Below, piece by piece: positions 1-7,990 of a stretch of DNA of 64,000 nucleotides. A program made the position numbers and the translations under genes. Position 1 is the stretch's first letter. Each line of letters begins with the position of its first letter. This DNA is from Flavobacterium sp. GT3R68 (GTDB taxonomy: Bacteria > Bacteroidota > Bacteroidia > Flavobacteriales > Flavobacteriaceae): the NCBI RefSeq assembly GCF_007109225.1, contig NZ_VJZK01000001.1, forward strand, positions 330,731-394,730, given 5' to 3'. The notes beneath the pieces are model-generated. The model was not told the origin of the DNA. It saw only the letters and a program-made list of their open reading frames with translations, and searched no databases.

Positions 1-840
1 CTGCCCAAAGACAAGGTAATCGGATTGGTCACCATAAAATCAAATCCGAAAGTTTCGCGATTTAAAAAAGGAATTCATACGATATTGCCTCACAGTATTT
101 TTGTGCGTATTGGCAGCAATACCATTCCGGTTGAAGAATCCCCGGAGTTGAATTATCAAAATGTGGAAACGGTAACCGGTATTGAGAATAATTCCCGAAA
201 CAGTATCGAATACACCTTGGACGGCGTCATCGATTTTATGAATCTCAGACACAAGGACATGTCCCCCAAATACAAAGTGTTTAAAGAATTATTTGTCATC
301 TGTTGGGCTGGGGTTCCAAAAAAAATCCGGGAAACGAGTTATCTGTCAAGAGTGGATATTTCGTTGATTAACGAGCAGGTAAAATTATTTTACTCCGCAT
401 TGGACGTGGTCACCATTGTTTTTGACGAAAGTACTTTTACGATTACCGAATATGTCGCTTTAGGTTTGAATGACAAGACCAGTTATTATCCATTGGAAAA
501 AGTAACGCTTCATTTTCAGGACAACGGTTACTATAAAATGGAATCGGAGTTGTTGTTTCAGCCGCCTGAATTTAACCGAAAAATGCTGTATCATATTTAT
601 AATACGAATTTATCGTTAATTTCCAAATTACAGAAGGGGTTGTTTTTATCCCCAAGAGAACGATTTGATTTAGAAAATCTACCTTCTACACTGATGATTT
701 GTTATCTGAATGGTTTTGAAGAAGCCAAGCAAAAATTAATTAATGCCAAGCCGCTCTTAAAAGAGATTGAAAATTCCAATGTATATGTATCCTTTAAGGA
801 ATCGATGCGTATTTTAAGAAAAATGAAATACGACATTTAG
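1..840 (+). CDS. Putative AlbA_2/Schlafen-type DNA-binding protein, 3' part
   Basis: The frame is open to the left edge with no stop, so the start lies outside the window; a TTG at 25 is an unlikely start. The first 45 or so residues end in a segment (IFVRIGSNTIPV) that resembles the strand late in AlbA_2/Schlafen-like putative DNA-binding domains, which usually read YVRVGSST. The remaining 230 residues match no family I recognise. There is no signal peptide or membrane segment, so it is probably cytosolic. The nearest gene downstream is on the opposite strand. The family assignment is an inference from one short motif. Confidence 0.45.
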   Translation: MPKDKVIGLVTIKSNPKVSRFKKGIHTILPHSIFVRIGSNTIPVEESPELNYQNVETVTGIENNSRNSIEYTLDGVIDFMNLRHKDMSPKYKVFKELFVICWAGVPKKIRETSYLSRVDISLINEQVKLFYSALDVVTIVFDESTFTITEYVALGLNDKTSYYPLEKVTLHFQDNGYYKMESELLFQPPEFNRKMLYHIYNTNLSLISKLQKGLFLSPRERFDLENLPSTLMICYLNGFEEAKQKLINAKPLLKEIENSNVYVSFKESMRILRKMKYDI

Positions 841-847
841 TGGTTGG

Positions 848-1186
848 TTAATCAAACTGACGAATATGAATATCAAAAAACAAGTTCCATCCGGAAGGAT
901 TGTTGATGGTTTTTAGGGTATGCCAAATTATCAGCGCCCATAAAAATAGCAGTACCATAAAGTTATAAAATAATGAAAGTCCCATCTTTTTTCCATTTAT
1001 TGCATAATGTCCTTCTTTAAGGGACAGGATAATAGAATCGAAGCTGGGCTCCTGTAGCAAAAGTAACATATACATGATCAGATCCAATAAATTTACGATT
1101 AATAATATTAGAATCGCAAAACCCAAAGTGCTAGTTAATAAGCTAAATTTAGCCCGATTATCTAAATGTTGAATAGTTTCCTTCAT
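848..1186 (-). CDS. Small membrane protein with two predicted TM helices
   Basis: This 112-residue protein has two hydrophobic segments, at about residues 18-45 and 72-90. A short hydrophilic loop (KEGHYAINGKK) lies between them. I do not recognise the family. It follows the response regulator gene on the same strand but is separated from it by 367 bp. That gap contains a promoter-like module (1480-1536) and three small hairpins, so it probably has its own long-leader transcript. The promoter module is shared with the lipoprotein/kinase/regulator operon, which suggests co-regulation. It is convergent with the partial gene to its left, 7 bp away. Confidence 0.6.
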   Translation of the reverse strand: MKETIQHLDNRAKFSLLTSTLGFAILILLIVNLLDLIMYMLLLLQEPSFDSIILSLKEGHYAINGKKMGLSLFYNFMVLLFLWALIIWHTLKTINNPSGWNLFFDIHIRQFD

Positions 1187-1279
1187 GATGTAAGATTTAG
1201 GTTAGGGGGGATTGTTGTGTGGCTTTAAAATTTGAATGTTTTCGAATTATTTCCCAGATACGCATAAAATTTGCTGTCA

Positions 1280-1384
1280 CATGATTCGTCATGGGAGTTG
1301 TTAAAGTTTTCGGCCACAGCGGCCAATTATTTGTGCTTGACGTTACAGCGCATCAGGGTGTGGAATAATGGGTCCGATTCGGAC
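1280..1384 (-). other. Leader region with three consecutive short hairpins
   Basis: The 367-bp gap between the regulator and the small membrane protein has three inverted repeats in 105 bp. They are CATGA/TCATG around a 4-nt loop (1280-1293), GGCC/GGCC around 5 nt (1312-1324), and GTCCG/CGGAC around 3 nt (1372-1384). All would lie in the roughly 290-nt leader of a minus-strand transcript starting near 1475. I see no ORF in the leader. The hairpins are visible in the sequence; a structured leader or small RNA is an inference. Confidence 0.35.
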
Positions 1385-1479
1385 TTGAGAAATTAAAGAA
1401 TACCTGGGGGATTCTATAATAAAGTATTTTTTTTTCATAAAGCTTTTGATTATTTGTTAATGACCGGTGTTTTCATTAT

Positions 1480-1536
1480 CAAATTTATAGATTAAATCAA
1501 AAGAATTATTACGGTTTTTCCGTCAATTTTGTTAAA
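1480..1536 (-). promoter_or_regulatory. Promoter with 28-bp bipartite element, copy 1
   Basis: On the minus strand, TTTAACAAAAT, three variable bases and CGGAAAAACCGTAA (1536-1509) are followed after exactly 21 bp by TAAATTTG (1487-1480), a match to the Bacteroidetes -7 consensus TAnnTTTG. There is no TTG -33 box. The element with its CGG-A5-CCG inverted repeat takes that position, as expected for an activator-dependent promoter. Copy 2 at 4681-4737 has the same element, orientation and spacing. It would drive the 112-residue membrane protein through a leader of about 290 nt. Confidence 0.6.
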
Positions 1537-1553
1537 ATATCGAATATTTCATA

Positions 1554-2210
1554 TTATACCAAGCCCAGCTTTTTGGCTTCCCTGATAATATCTTCATCAT
1601 TACCTTTTTGTATCCCGAAGTAGTCCCGGATTTGGACTTTTCTTTTTTCAATGGTACTAATGGAGAGATTCAGGTGAGAAGGCAGGCTTTTGGTTTTAAT
1701 TCCTTGGGCCAGCAACGTTATTATCTGCCGGTTAAAAACATCGAGATATACTTTTTTGGAAAGCAGTTCCTTAATGTTCTGTTTGACCGTAGCACTGTGG
1801 TAGATGCCGTCATGCACCATTACTTCAAAAGCAGTCAGCAATTCATCGGCACTAAAATCACTTTTTACCAACAATCCGGCAGGCTCAATGTTTCGGACAA
1901 TATTGTAGAGTATCAATGCTTCAGAATGGGAAGTAAGCATTACTATTTTTGCGTTAGGTAAATGGGTCTTGACTAATATCGCTAAATCTTCCCCCGAATT
2001 AATATGCATTGCCTCGTAGGCGGGCAGGCTGTAGTCCAAAAAGACCATGTCAAATGTGCTGTTCTTTTTAGTGATGATTTCATACGCTGCTTCACAATTG
2101 AAAGCCGTTGTGGTCTCAATCTCAAATCCTAAACTATTGTACGACAATATGATTTTATATCCTTCGAGCATTGAAGGATGATCATCGACCATAAGAACTT
2201 TTAGCTTCAT
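1554..2210 (-). CDS. LuxR/NarL-family response regulator
   Basis: This 218-residue regulator has a receiver domain (about 1-125) followed by a LuxR-type helix-turn-helix (about 155-210). The acidic pair D9-D10 and the probable phospho-acceptor D59 (FLDYSLP) are present, and T93 (MLTSH) and K116 (LLVKSD) lie in their conserved places. The gene starts 33 bp after the TPR histidine kinase on the same strand, so the two are almost certainly a cognate pair. The likely role is DNA binding after phosphorylation. Its own operon promoter (4681-4737) carries an inverted repeat that is a plausible target. Confidence 0.9.
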   Translation of the reverse strand: MKLKVLMVDDHPSMLEGYKIILSYNSLGFEIETTTAFNCEAAYEIITKKNSTFDMVFLDYSLPAYEAMHINSGEDLAILVKTHLPNAKIVMLTSHSEALILYNIVRNIEPAGLLVKSDFSADELLTAFEVMVHDGIYHSATVKQNIKELLSKKVYLDVFNRQIITLLAQGIKTKSLPSHLNLSISTIEKRKVQIRDYFGIQKGNDEDIIREAKKLGLV

Positions 2211-2243
2211 TGATGTGGTTATAAGTAGTGTGAATATATAAAT

Positions 2244-4280
2244 CTATAACGGAATAACCAAATATATGCTGGTTCCTTTTCCCTTTTGAGAACGAATTGT
2301 TATTTCTCCGTTAACAATTTTGATTCGGGACTGCATATTCTTTAATCCAATTCCCTCCCGTGTTTTTTTGGTATTAAATCCAGCGCCATTGTCTTTGATT
2401 TCAACATGGATGGTATCCTCGGCTTTTGTGATTGCGGCACTGATTTTCGTTGCTTTGGCATATTTATGAATGTTCTGCAGCGCTTCCTGAAATATACGAT
2501 ACAGATGCATTTTTGTTGTACTCTCAACATTTTCCCAAGCAATCGTTTCATCTATATCTAACTGACAAGCAACGTTGGATATGTTTTCCTGTTCTTCAAA
2601 GAGCGCTTCAATGATAGTTTTAAAGCTGTCTTTTGCAGAAAAAAGATCCTGATTAAGATCATGTGAAATACTGCGGATCTCTTTTTCAATGTTCTGGATT
2701 CCCTCAATATGAATTAGGCACTTTTTTATCGTTTCTTCGTCTGTTTTTTTACTTAAAACAAACAAGTTTAGACGTGTGCTGGTCAATTTGCTCATGATTC
2801 CGTCATGCAATTCCTGCGAGATGCGTTTCTTCTCATTTTGACGGCCCTCCTCTATTTTACTTTGCTGACTCAACATCAGCTGGTAAATTTCTTCATTGGC
2901 TTTCTGCTGTTCCTGTTCAAACTGAAGCTCTCTGTTCTTGGCGCGCTGCATTCTGACGATAAAGAGTAGTATCCCCAAAGCAAAAATTATAACTGATCCC
3001 CCGCCAATAATCCATCGCTGGGTGGCCAATTCGTTTTTTTCGGCCTCAATATTATTTTTCTGATCCAGAATCTCATCGGTTTCGAATTCAATTCTGGCAA
3101 ACTTATTACGAGTGGCACGCTCATTATTTTGAAGGCTGTCTGTTAATTTTATAAACTTTTCGTTATAAAAAGAACTTTTACGGATATCGATTTCGGCTAA
3201 TAAGCCCAGGGCCCGCAATTCGTCTTCAAATATCTTATTGTCATGAGCTTTCGTCCGTGCTTCATTACTGTTTAAAAAAGCTTTGACAGTATCTTTTTGA
3301 GCCAGGTAAAATTCGGATAAATTAATTCGACTGGACACAATACCTGGAATATTATCGAGGCTGTCCCTGATTGTTAAAGCTTCCTTGAGCTCAAGGAGTG
3401 CTGAGTTATCTTTGGATTTGAATCGGGAATACGCTAAATTATTAATTAGATTTGCGTACATCAACGGTTCATTTTTTCGGAAATCATCGAACAGCAACGC
3501 ATTTTTAAAATAATCTATTGCCTGTACATGATTGTTTGCTTTCTGGTAAACCCTTCCGATAAAGTTGAAAGATTGCGCTTTAAGCAATAGATACTGGGGG
3601 TCCGAGGTCAAATCTTTGGTTGCTTCAAATGCCTTGTTATAGTATAATAGAGCGTTTTCACTGTTATTCATTCCTTCCAGCGCATTTCCAAGGCCAATGT
3701 AGCAGTCATAGCGCAATCGCTCATCTCCTTTTTCCTGTACGGTTTTCAGGATACTGATAATTGCTGCTTCACACCCGGAGAAATCTTTTTCAAAAAATAA
3801 AATATTGGCCTTATATAACCTTAAGCTATTGACATCTTTTTGCCTTTTTAAAAACAGATACGTTTTTTCAGCTTTACTGAAATAATAATACGAGCTGTCA
3901 TTTTGGAATTTCGCATAATGGTAATCACCAATATAGTGCAGCGCTTTAGCTACATCGAGGGTATTGTTGCTTTCTAAGGCCATAGTATGAACCCGTCGGC
4001 ATATCTTGATATACTTTTCGTATTTCTTAAGATTGTAATATCGGCCAGCTAACTTAAAATAATTATTTCTGGTAACTGAATCGTTAGGCTGGTCCTGAAT
4101 GAGTTCATAAACTTTATCCGAATATGCAAGTCTTATTCGGCTATCTCGTTTAAAATCATTAGCTTTAACCAACAATGTATCTACATTGTCATTAAACCGC
4201 TCCGGCGATTTGTTCTTTTCTTTCTCAGTACAACTGATAAAGAAGACGCTGAACCATAAAAGTAGTATTGCTTTGTTCAA
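2244..4280 (-). CDS. Lipidated TPR sensor histidine kinase (HisKA_3 type)
   Basis: This 678-residue kinase starts with a lipoprotein signal (hydrophobic stretch then FISC, C17). TPR-like helical repeats occupy about 60-370, then a coiled coil, one transmembrane helix at about 423-445 and a second coiled coil. The H-box RISQELHDG carries H492, and the ATPase domain shows the N-box (FQEALQNIHKYAKA) and G-box (DNGAGF, GIGLKNM). This is the NarL-partner HisKA_3 class. The layout implies an exported TPR sensor anchored by both lipid and TM helix, signalling to the LuxR-type regulator encoded 33 bp downstream. The ligand is unknown. Confidence 0.88.
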   Translation of the reverse strand: MNKAILLLWFSVFFISCTEKEKNKSPERFNDNVDTLLVKANDFKRDSRIRLAYSDKVYELIQDQPNDSVTRNNYFKLAGRYYNLKKYEKYIKICRRVHTMALESNNTLDVAKALHYIGDYHYAKFQNDSSYYYFSKAEKTYLFLKRQKDVNSLRLYKANILFFEKDFSGCEAAIISILKTVQEKGDERLRYDCYIGLGNALEGMNNSENALLYYNKAFEATKDLTSDPQYLLLKAQSFNFIGRVYQKANNHVQAIDYFKNALLFDDFRKNEPLMYANLINNLAYSRFKSKDNSALLELKEALTIRDSLDNIPGIVSSRINLSEFYLAQKDTVKAFLNSNEARTKAHDNKIFEDELRALGLLAEIDIRKSSFYNEKFIKLTDSLQNNERATRNKFARIEFETDEILDQKNNIEAEKNELATQRWIIGGGSVIIFALGILLFIVRMQRAKNRELQFEQEQQKANEEIYQLMLSQQSKIEEGRQNEKKRISQELHDGIMSKLTSTRLNLFVLSKKTDEETIKKCLIHIEGIQNIEKEIRSISHDLNQDLFSAKDSFKTIIEALFEEQENISNVACQLDIDETIAWENVESTTKMHLYRIFQEALQNIHKYAKATKISAAITKAEDTIHVEIKDNGAGFNTKKTREGIGLKNMQSRIKIVNGEITIRSQKGKGTSIYLVIPL

Positions 4281-4353
4281 GGAAAACAGGATTAAATGCT
4301 TTCAAAGCTACTGAATTTTTAGGATAGCATAAATCATTTCTTACTTTTTCTTC

Positions 4354-4557
4354 TTACGGTTTTGTTGGTGGAGTAGGCGGATCAATGTCTCCCTCTTTAT
4401 GCTGCGCACTGCTCTCGGTATTCTGTGTACTGCTATCGGTTGTTTGCTCCGTTATTATAACTCCTGCAGCACTCGCCAATTCTAATTCTTCGACTGTGCA
4501 GGATGAAAATGTTACTACCATAGCGATAATTCCAACGGTGTACTTGATTGTTTTCAT
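4354..4557 (-). CDS. Small lipoprotein
   Basis: This 67-residue protein has a lipoprotein signal peptide ending in the lipobox FSSC (C20). The mature part is an acidic, Thr/Ser/Gln-rich, low-complexity tail ending in a proline run (PPTPPTKP). No family is recognised. It is the first gene of a minus-strand set followed after 73 bp by the TPR kinase and then the regulator. The promoter module at 4681-4737 lies about 125 bp upstream. It may be an accessory or output of the signalling system. Small size lowers certainty, but the lipobox and position support a real gene. Confidence 0.6.
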   Translation of the reverse strand: MKTIKYTVGIIAMVVTFSSCTVEELELASAAGVIITEQTTDSSTQNTESSAQHKEGDIDPPTPPTKP

Positions 4558-4680
4558 AATTTTAATTTAAATAATTATAGATCGGACTAAAGAAGAAGAA
4601 ATCAAAAGCAGCAAAAAGCAGGTCTTATCCGAAACAAGTTCGGCGATTTGCAGAGCTGTAGTAATTCTTATAATTTTATT

Positions 4681-4737
4681 CAAAATTATAACGGGTGCAG
4701 ATATAGATTTTACGGTTTTTCCGCATATTTTGTTAAA
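4681..4737 (-). promoter_or_regulatory. Promoter with 28-bp bipartite element, copy 2
   Basis: On the minus strand, TTTAACAAAAT, three variable bases and CGGAAAAACCGTAA (4737-4710) are followed after 21 bp by TAATTTTG (4688-4681), matching TAnnTTTG. The element is identical to copy 1 (1509-1536) at 25 of 28 positions with the same spacing to the -7 box. It would give a leader of roughly 120 nt for the small lipoprotein, kinase and regulator genes. It sits in the 300-bp divergent gap before the phosphatase gene at 4858. Nothing else recognisable lies in that gap. Confidence 0.62.
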
Positions 4738-4857
4738 TGTTTGATATTCGACCTTAAACAAGTCCAAATAGCAACCAAAAGGGAGCCAAATTCATTTAAC
4801 AATAAAAAATCTTTTCGAAATAAATATTTTGTGTAAATTTATAGTTCACATAAAGAC

Positions 4858-5604
4858 ATGAGAACATTAGTTATCGGCGACATTCACGGCGGATTGAAAG
4901 CATTACAGCAAGTAGTAGAGAGGGCCAGTATTTCAAAAAACGACAAACTGATCTTTTTGGGAGATTATGTAGATGGCTGGAGCCAATCCCCGCAGGTTTT
5001 GGATTATCTGATCCAATTGAAAAATACGTATCATTGTGTTTTCATAAGAGGCAACCATGATGAATTGGTTTTACACTGGCTTCAAAACTACCATGACAAC
5101 CCGATGTGGTATAATCATGGTGGAGAATCTACTGTAGTGGCCTATACAAAAATAACAAAAAAAACTAAGAATCAACATATTGCGTTTTTATTAGCTTTGG
5201 AGAACTATCATTTGGATGATCAAAACAGGCTTTTTGTGCATGCTGGGTTCACAAATATGAATGGCGTCAATGCCGAACATTTTCCTAGAATGTTTTATTG
5301 GGAAAGAACCTTGTGGGAAACTGCTCTGGCGTTGGATAAGAGCATGCCAATTAGTGATCCTTTATATCCTAAAAGATTCACTTTATACAAGGAGATCTTC
5401 ATCGGTCATACGCCGGTTTCAAGAATTGGCAAAACGGTTCCGGTGGGAATGGCCAATGTCTGGAATGTCGATACTGGCGCAGCTTTTTGTGGACCACTGA
5501 CACTGTTGGATGTGGATACCAAAATATTTTGGCAGAGCGACCCCCTAAATGAACTCTATCCGGATGAAAAAGGAAGGAACGAGTGTGCTTTCAATGCTAA
5601 GTAG
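4858..5604 (+). CDS. Metallophosphoesterase (Ser/Thr phosphatase-like)
   Basis: This 248-residue calcineurin-like phosphoesterase has all the metal-binding motifs: GDIHG (D8, H10), GDYVDG, GNHDE, a histidine in FVHAGF, and GHTP. This is the bis(5'-nucleosyl)-tetraphosphatase / protein phosphatase 1-like layout (ApaH/PrpE/PphA). The substrate cannot be told from sequence. There is no signal peptide, so it is cytosolic. It is a short transcription unit with the outer-membrane protein gene starting 35 bp later. A loose -7-like box (TAAATTTA) lies at 4834-4841. Confidence 0.88.
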   Translation: MRTLVIGDIHGGLKALQQVVERASISKNDKLIFLGDYVDGWSQSPQVLDYLIQLKNTYHCVFIRGNHDELVLHWLQNYHDNPMWYNHGGESTVVAYTKITKKTKNQHIAFLLALENYHLDDQNRLFVHAGFTNMNGVNAEHFPRMFYWERTLWETALALDKSMPISDPLYPKRFTLYKEIFIGHTPVSRIGKTVPVGMANVWNVDTGAAFCGPLTLLDVDTKIFWQSDPLNELYPDEKGRNECAFNAK

Positions 5605-5639
5605 TATATCTTTACCAGTATTAATCAATAATCCATTTT

Positions 5640-6188
5640 ATGAAAAAATTTGCTATTAGTTTATTGTTGCTTACTGCCCCTAGCATCCATGCGCAGGAAA
5701 CCATTCAGACGTCGGATGCCTCGTTGCCCAGAAATGAAGTGAAATGGAACATTACCAACACTATCGTATTTGGTTCGGTTGAAGTAGGCTATGAGTATTT
5801 CCTTGACGGAAACCAGTCGCTTGGAGTGGAATTGCTGATTAATGATGTTTATAATTTTAGCATCGGGCGGGAATACAAGGATTTCGAGACCAATAGTGTT
5901 CAATTTACCTATAATTATTACACCGGAAGCGAAAATAATGGCTCCGGATTTTATATTTCCCCATTGTTAAAATATCGTTTTGGTGAATACCAGAAAACAC
6001 CCACCGAACCGATTATCAGCATGGACAGTTTCATATTGGGAATTGGCGGAGGATACAAATGGAATTTGAGCAATAAGTTTGTTTTTGGCCCTTATATCAA
6101 TATTGCGCGGGATTTCAGCCAGGAAGTGACGGATGAATTTACTGCGGTGGAGATTAACGCCGGTTTCAGCGTAGGCTACCGTTTTTAA
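5640..6188 (+). CDS. Small outer-membrane beta-barrel protein
   Basis: This 182-residue protein has a signal peptide (about 1-18, ending IHAQ). Alternating amphipathic strands follow, with a final strand ending in an aromatic residue (FSVGYRF), the usual signature for outer-membrane insertion. Its length fits an eight-stranded barrel. No specific family or function is recognised. It follows the phosphatase gene by 35 bp and ends 24 bp before a hairpin terminator. Confidence 0.7.
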   Translation: MKKFAISLLLLTAPSIHAQETIQTSDASLPRNEVKWNITNTIVFGSVEVGYEYFLDGNQSLGVELLINDVYNFSIGREYKDFETNSVQFTYNYYTGSENNGSGFYISPLLKYRFGEYQKTPTEPIISMDSFILGIGGGYKWNLSNKFVFGPYINIARDFSQEVTDEFTAVEINAGFSVGYRF

Positions 6189-6211
6189 TTTCTAAAAACA
6201 CTGTAAAAATA

Positions 6212-6240
6212 AAAACCCCGATTCATTGAATCAGGGTTTT
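6212..6240. terminator. Bidirectional terminator between convergent genes
   Basis: A 14-bp inverted repeat with one mismatch (AAAACCCCGATTCA / TGAATCAGGGTTTT) sits between the barrel protein (+) and the aldehyde dehydrogenase (-). U-rich tracts flank both sides. Confidence 0.8.
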
Positions 6241-6265
6241 CTTTTTATTTATTATAATAGATGGC

Positions 6266-7825
6266 TTACAAATCAAATTTGATTCCTTGTGCCAATGGTA
6301 AACTTGTTGTGTAATTAATTGTGTTGGTCTGTCTTCTCATGTATATTTTCCAGGCATCAGAACCCGATTCACGGCCACCACCGGTTTCTTTTTCTCCACC
6401 AAAAGCGCCACCGATTTCAGCACCAGAAGTTCCTATGTTTACGTTTGCAATTCCGCAGTCAGAACCTGCAACCGATAAGAAATGTTCTGCTTCACGCAAA
6501 TTGTTCGTCATGATTGCAGAAGACAATCCCTGTGCCACACCGTTTTGAACTTCAACCGCATTTTCTACAGAACCTGAATATTTCAATAAATATAAAACAG
6601 GAGCAAAAGTTTCGTGCTGAACGATTTCGAATTTGTTATCTGCTTCAGCAATTGCCGGTTTAACATAACAACCGCTTTCGTATCCTTCTCCAGACAGAAC
6701 ACCACCTTCTACAAGGATTTTTCCACCTTCAGCTACTACTTTTGTCAAGGCATTGTTATACATTTCAACTGCATGCGTATCGATCAGCGGTCCAACGTGA
6801 TTGTTCTGATCCAATGGGTTTCCGATTTTCAATTGGCCATAAGCCGACACAATCGCATCCTTTACTTTATCGTAAATACTTTCGTGGATAATCAGACGAC
6901 GGGTTGATGTACATCTTTGTCCTGCAGTTCCCACAGCTCCAAAAACAGCTCCGATAACCGTCATTTTGATATCAGCATCCGGAGTTACAATGATTGCATT
7001 GTTTCCGCCCAATTCCAATAATGATTTTCCTAAACGTCCGGCTACAGCCTGTGCAACGATTTTACCCATACGAGTAGAACCAGTTGCAGAGATTAATGGG
7101 ATACGTCTGTCGTTTGTCATTAATTCCCCTACTTTATAATCTCCGTTGATTAAACATGAGATTCCTTCGGGAAGATTATTTTCTTTAATTACTTCTGCAA
7201 TGATATTTTGACAGGCAATTCCGCACAGCGGTGTTTTTTCAGATGGTTTCCAAACGCAAACGTCTCCACAGATCCAGGCCAAAGCCGTGTTCCATGCCCA
7301 AACCGCTACAGGAAAGTTGAATGCCGAAATGATTCCGACAACTCCCATTGGGTGGTATTGCTCATACATTCTGTGTCCGGGACGTTCCGAGTGCATCGTC
7401 AAACCGTGCAATTGACGAGACAATCCCACTGCGAAATCACAGATATCGATCATTTCCTGAACCTCACCGTATCCTTCCTGCAATGATTTTCCCATTTCAT
7501 AAGAAACCAATTTCCCTAAAGCTTCTTTATGGAAACGTAATTTTTCACCAAATTGGCGCACAATTTCCCCACGTTGCGGAGCCGGCATTAATTTGAATGA
7601 TTTGAATGCTTCGGTTGCTTTTTGCATTACCTGCTCGTAGTCGGCCGGAGTACTGCATTTTACTTTTCCGATTAATTGTCCGTCTACCGGAGAATACGAT
7701 TCCAGGATTTCACCGTTTGAAAAATTATTCAGACCTGTTGAAGTTCCTTCGTTGATTTCCTGAACGCCTAATTGTTTAAGCGCTTCCATCATTCCGAATT
7801 GTTCTGCTATTGTAGTTGTTGTCAT
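6266..7825 (-). CDS. ALDH7-type aldehyde dehydrogenase (aminoadipate semialdehyde type)
   Basis: This full-length 519-residue NAD(P)-dependent aldehyde dehydrogenase has the catalytic cysteine C305 in GQRCTSTRR, the active-site glutamate region LELGGNN, and the oxyanion asparagine in SAFNFPVAVWAWN. The GxxxxG cofactor motif is STGSTRMGK. The sequence resembles the ALDH7/antiquitin class, which oxidises alpha-aminoadipic semialdehyde in lysine breakdown. The nearby 3-hydroxyanthranilate dioxygenase raises the alternative of a tryptophan-pathway semialdehyde. Cytosolic. Its 5' side holds a dispersed repeat rather than a clear promoter. Confidence 0.88.
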   Translation of the reverse strand: MTTTTIAEQFGMMEALKQLGVQEINEGTSTGLNNFSNGEILESYSPVDGQLIGKVKCSTPADYEQVMQKATEAFKSFKLMPAPQRGEIVRQFGEKLRFHKEALGKLVSYEMGKSLQEGYGEVQEMIDICDFAVGLSRQLHGLTMHSERPGHRMYEQYHPMGVVGIISAFNFPVAVWAWNTALAWICGDVCVWKPSEKTPLCGIACQNIIAEVIKENNLPEGISCLINGDYKVGELMTNDRRIPLISATGSTRMGKIVAQAVAGRLGKSLLELGGNNAIIVTPDADIKMTVIGAVFGAVGTAGQRCTSTRRLIIHESIYDKVKDAIVSAYGQLKIGNPLDQNNHVGPLIDTHAVEMYNNALTKVVAEGGKILVEGGVLSGEGYESGCYVKPAIAEADNKFEIVQHETFAPVLYLLKYSGSVENAVEVQNGVAQGLSSAIMTNNLREAEHFLSVAGSDCGIANVNIGTSGAEIGGAFGGEKETGGGRESGSDAWKIYMRRQTNTINYTTSLPLAQGIKFDL

Positions 7826-7893
7826 TGTAACTATTTTGTATAAAATTGTTGTATTTTTTTTGCAAAGTTATGATTTTATTTCGAGTGGCGAAA

Positions 7894-7975
7894 TAGCCCC
7901 GATGGAAGTGGCATCCTTTTTCTCCTTTCTTTAAGGAGGAAAAGATAGAACGGACAGCGGGATTTGGCTCCTGAA
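7894..7975 (-). repeat. Dispersed structured element, copy 1
   Basis: This intergenic element lies between the CorA gene end and the aldehyde dehydrogenase start. It shares with 30847-30972 its ends (TAGCCCCGAT at one side, GCTCCTGA at the other), an internal ATCCTTTT arm, a CTTTAA loop, an AAAGATA arm and a CGGAnAGnGGGA segment. The centre forms a hairpin (CTCCTT/AAGGAG). Both copies have the same orientation relative to the flanking minus-strand genes. From memory, similar elements recur in flavobacterial genomes; function is unknown to me. Confidence 0.65.
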
Positions 7976-7990
7976 AATAAAAAAATTGCT

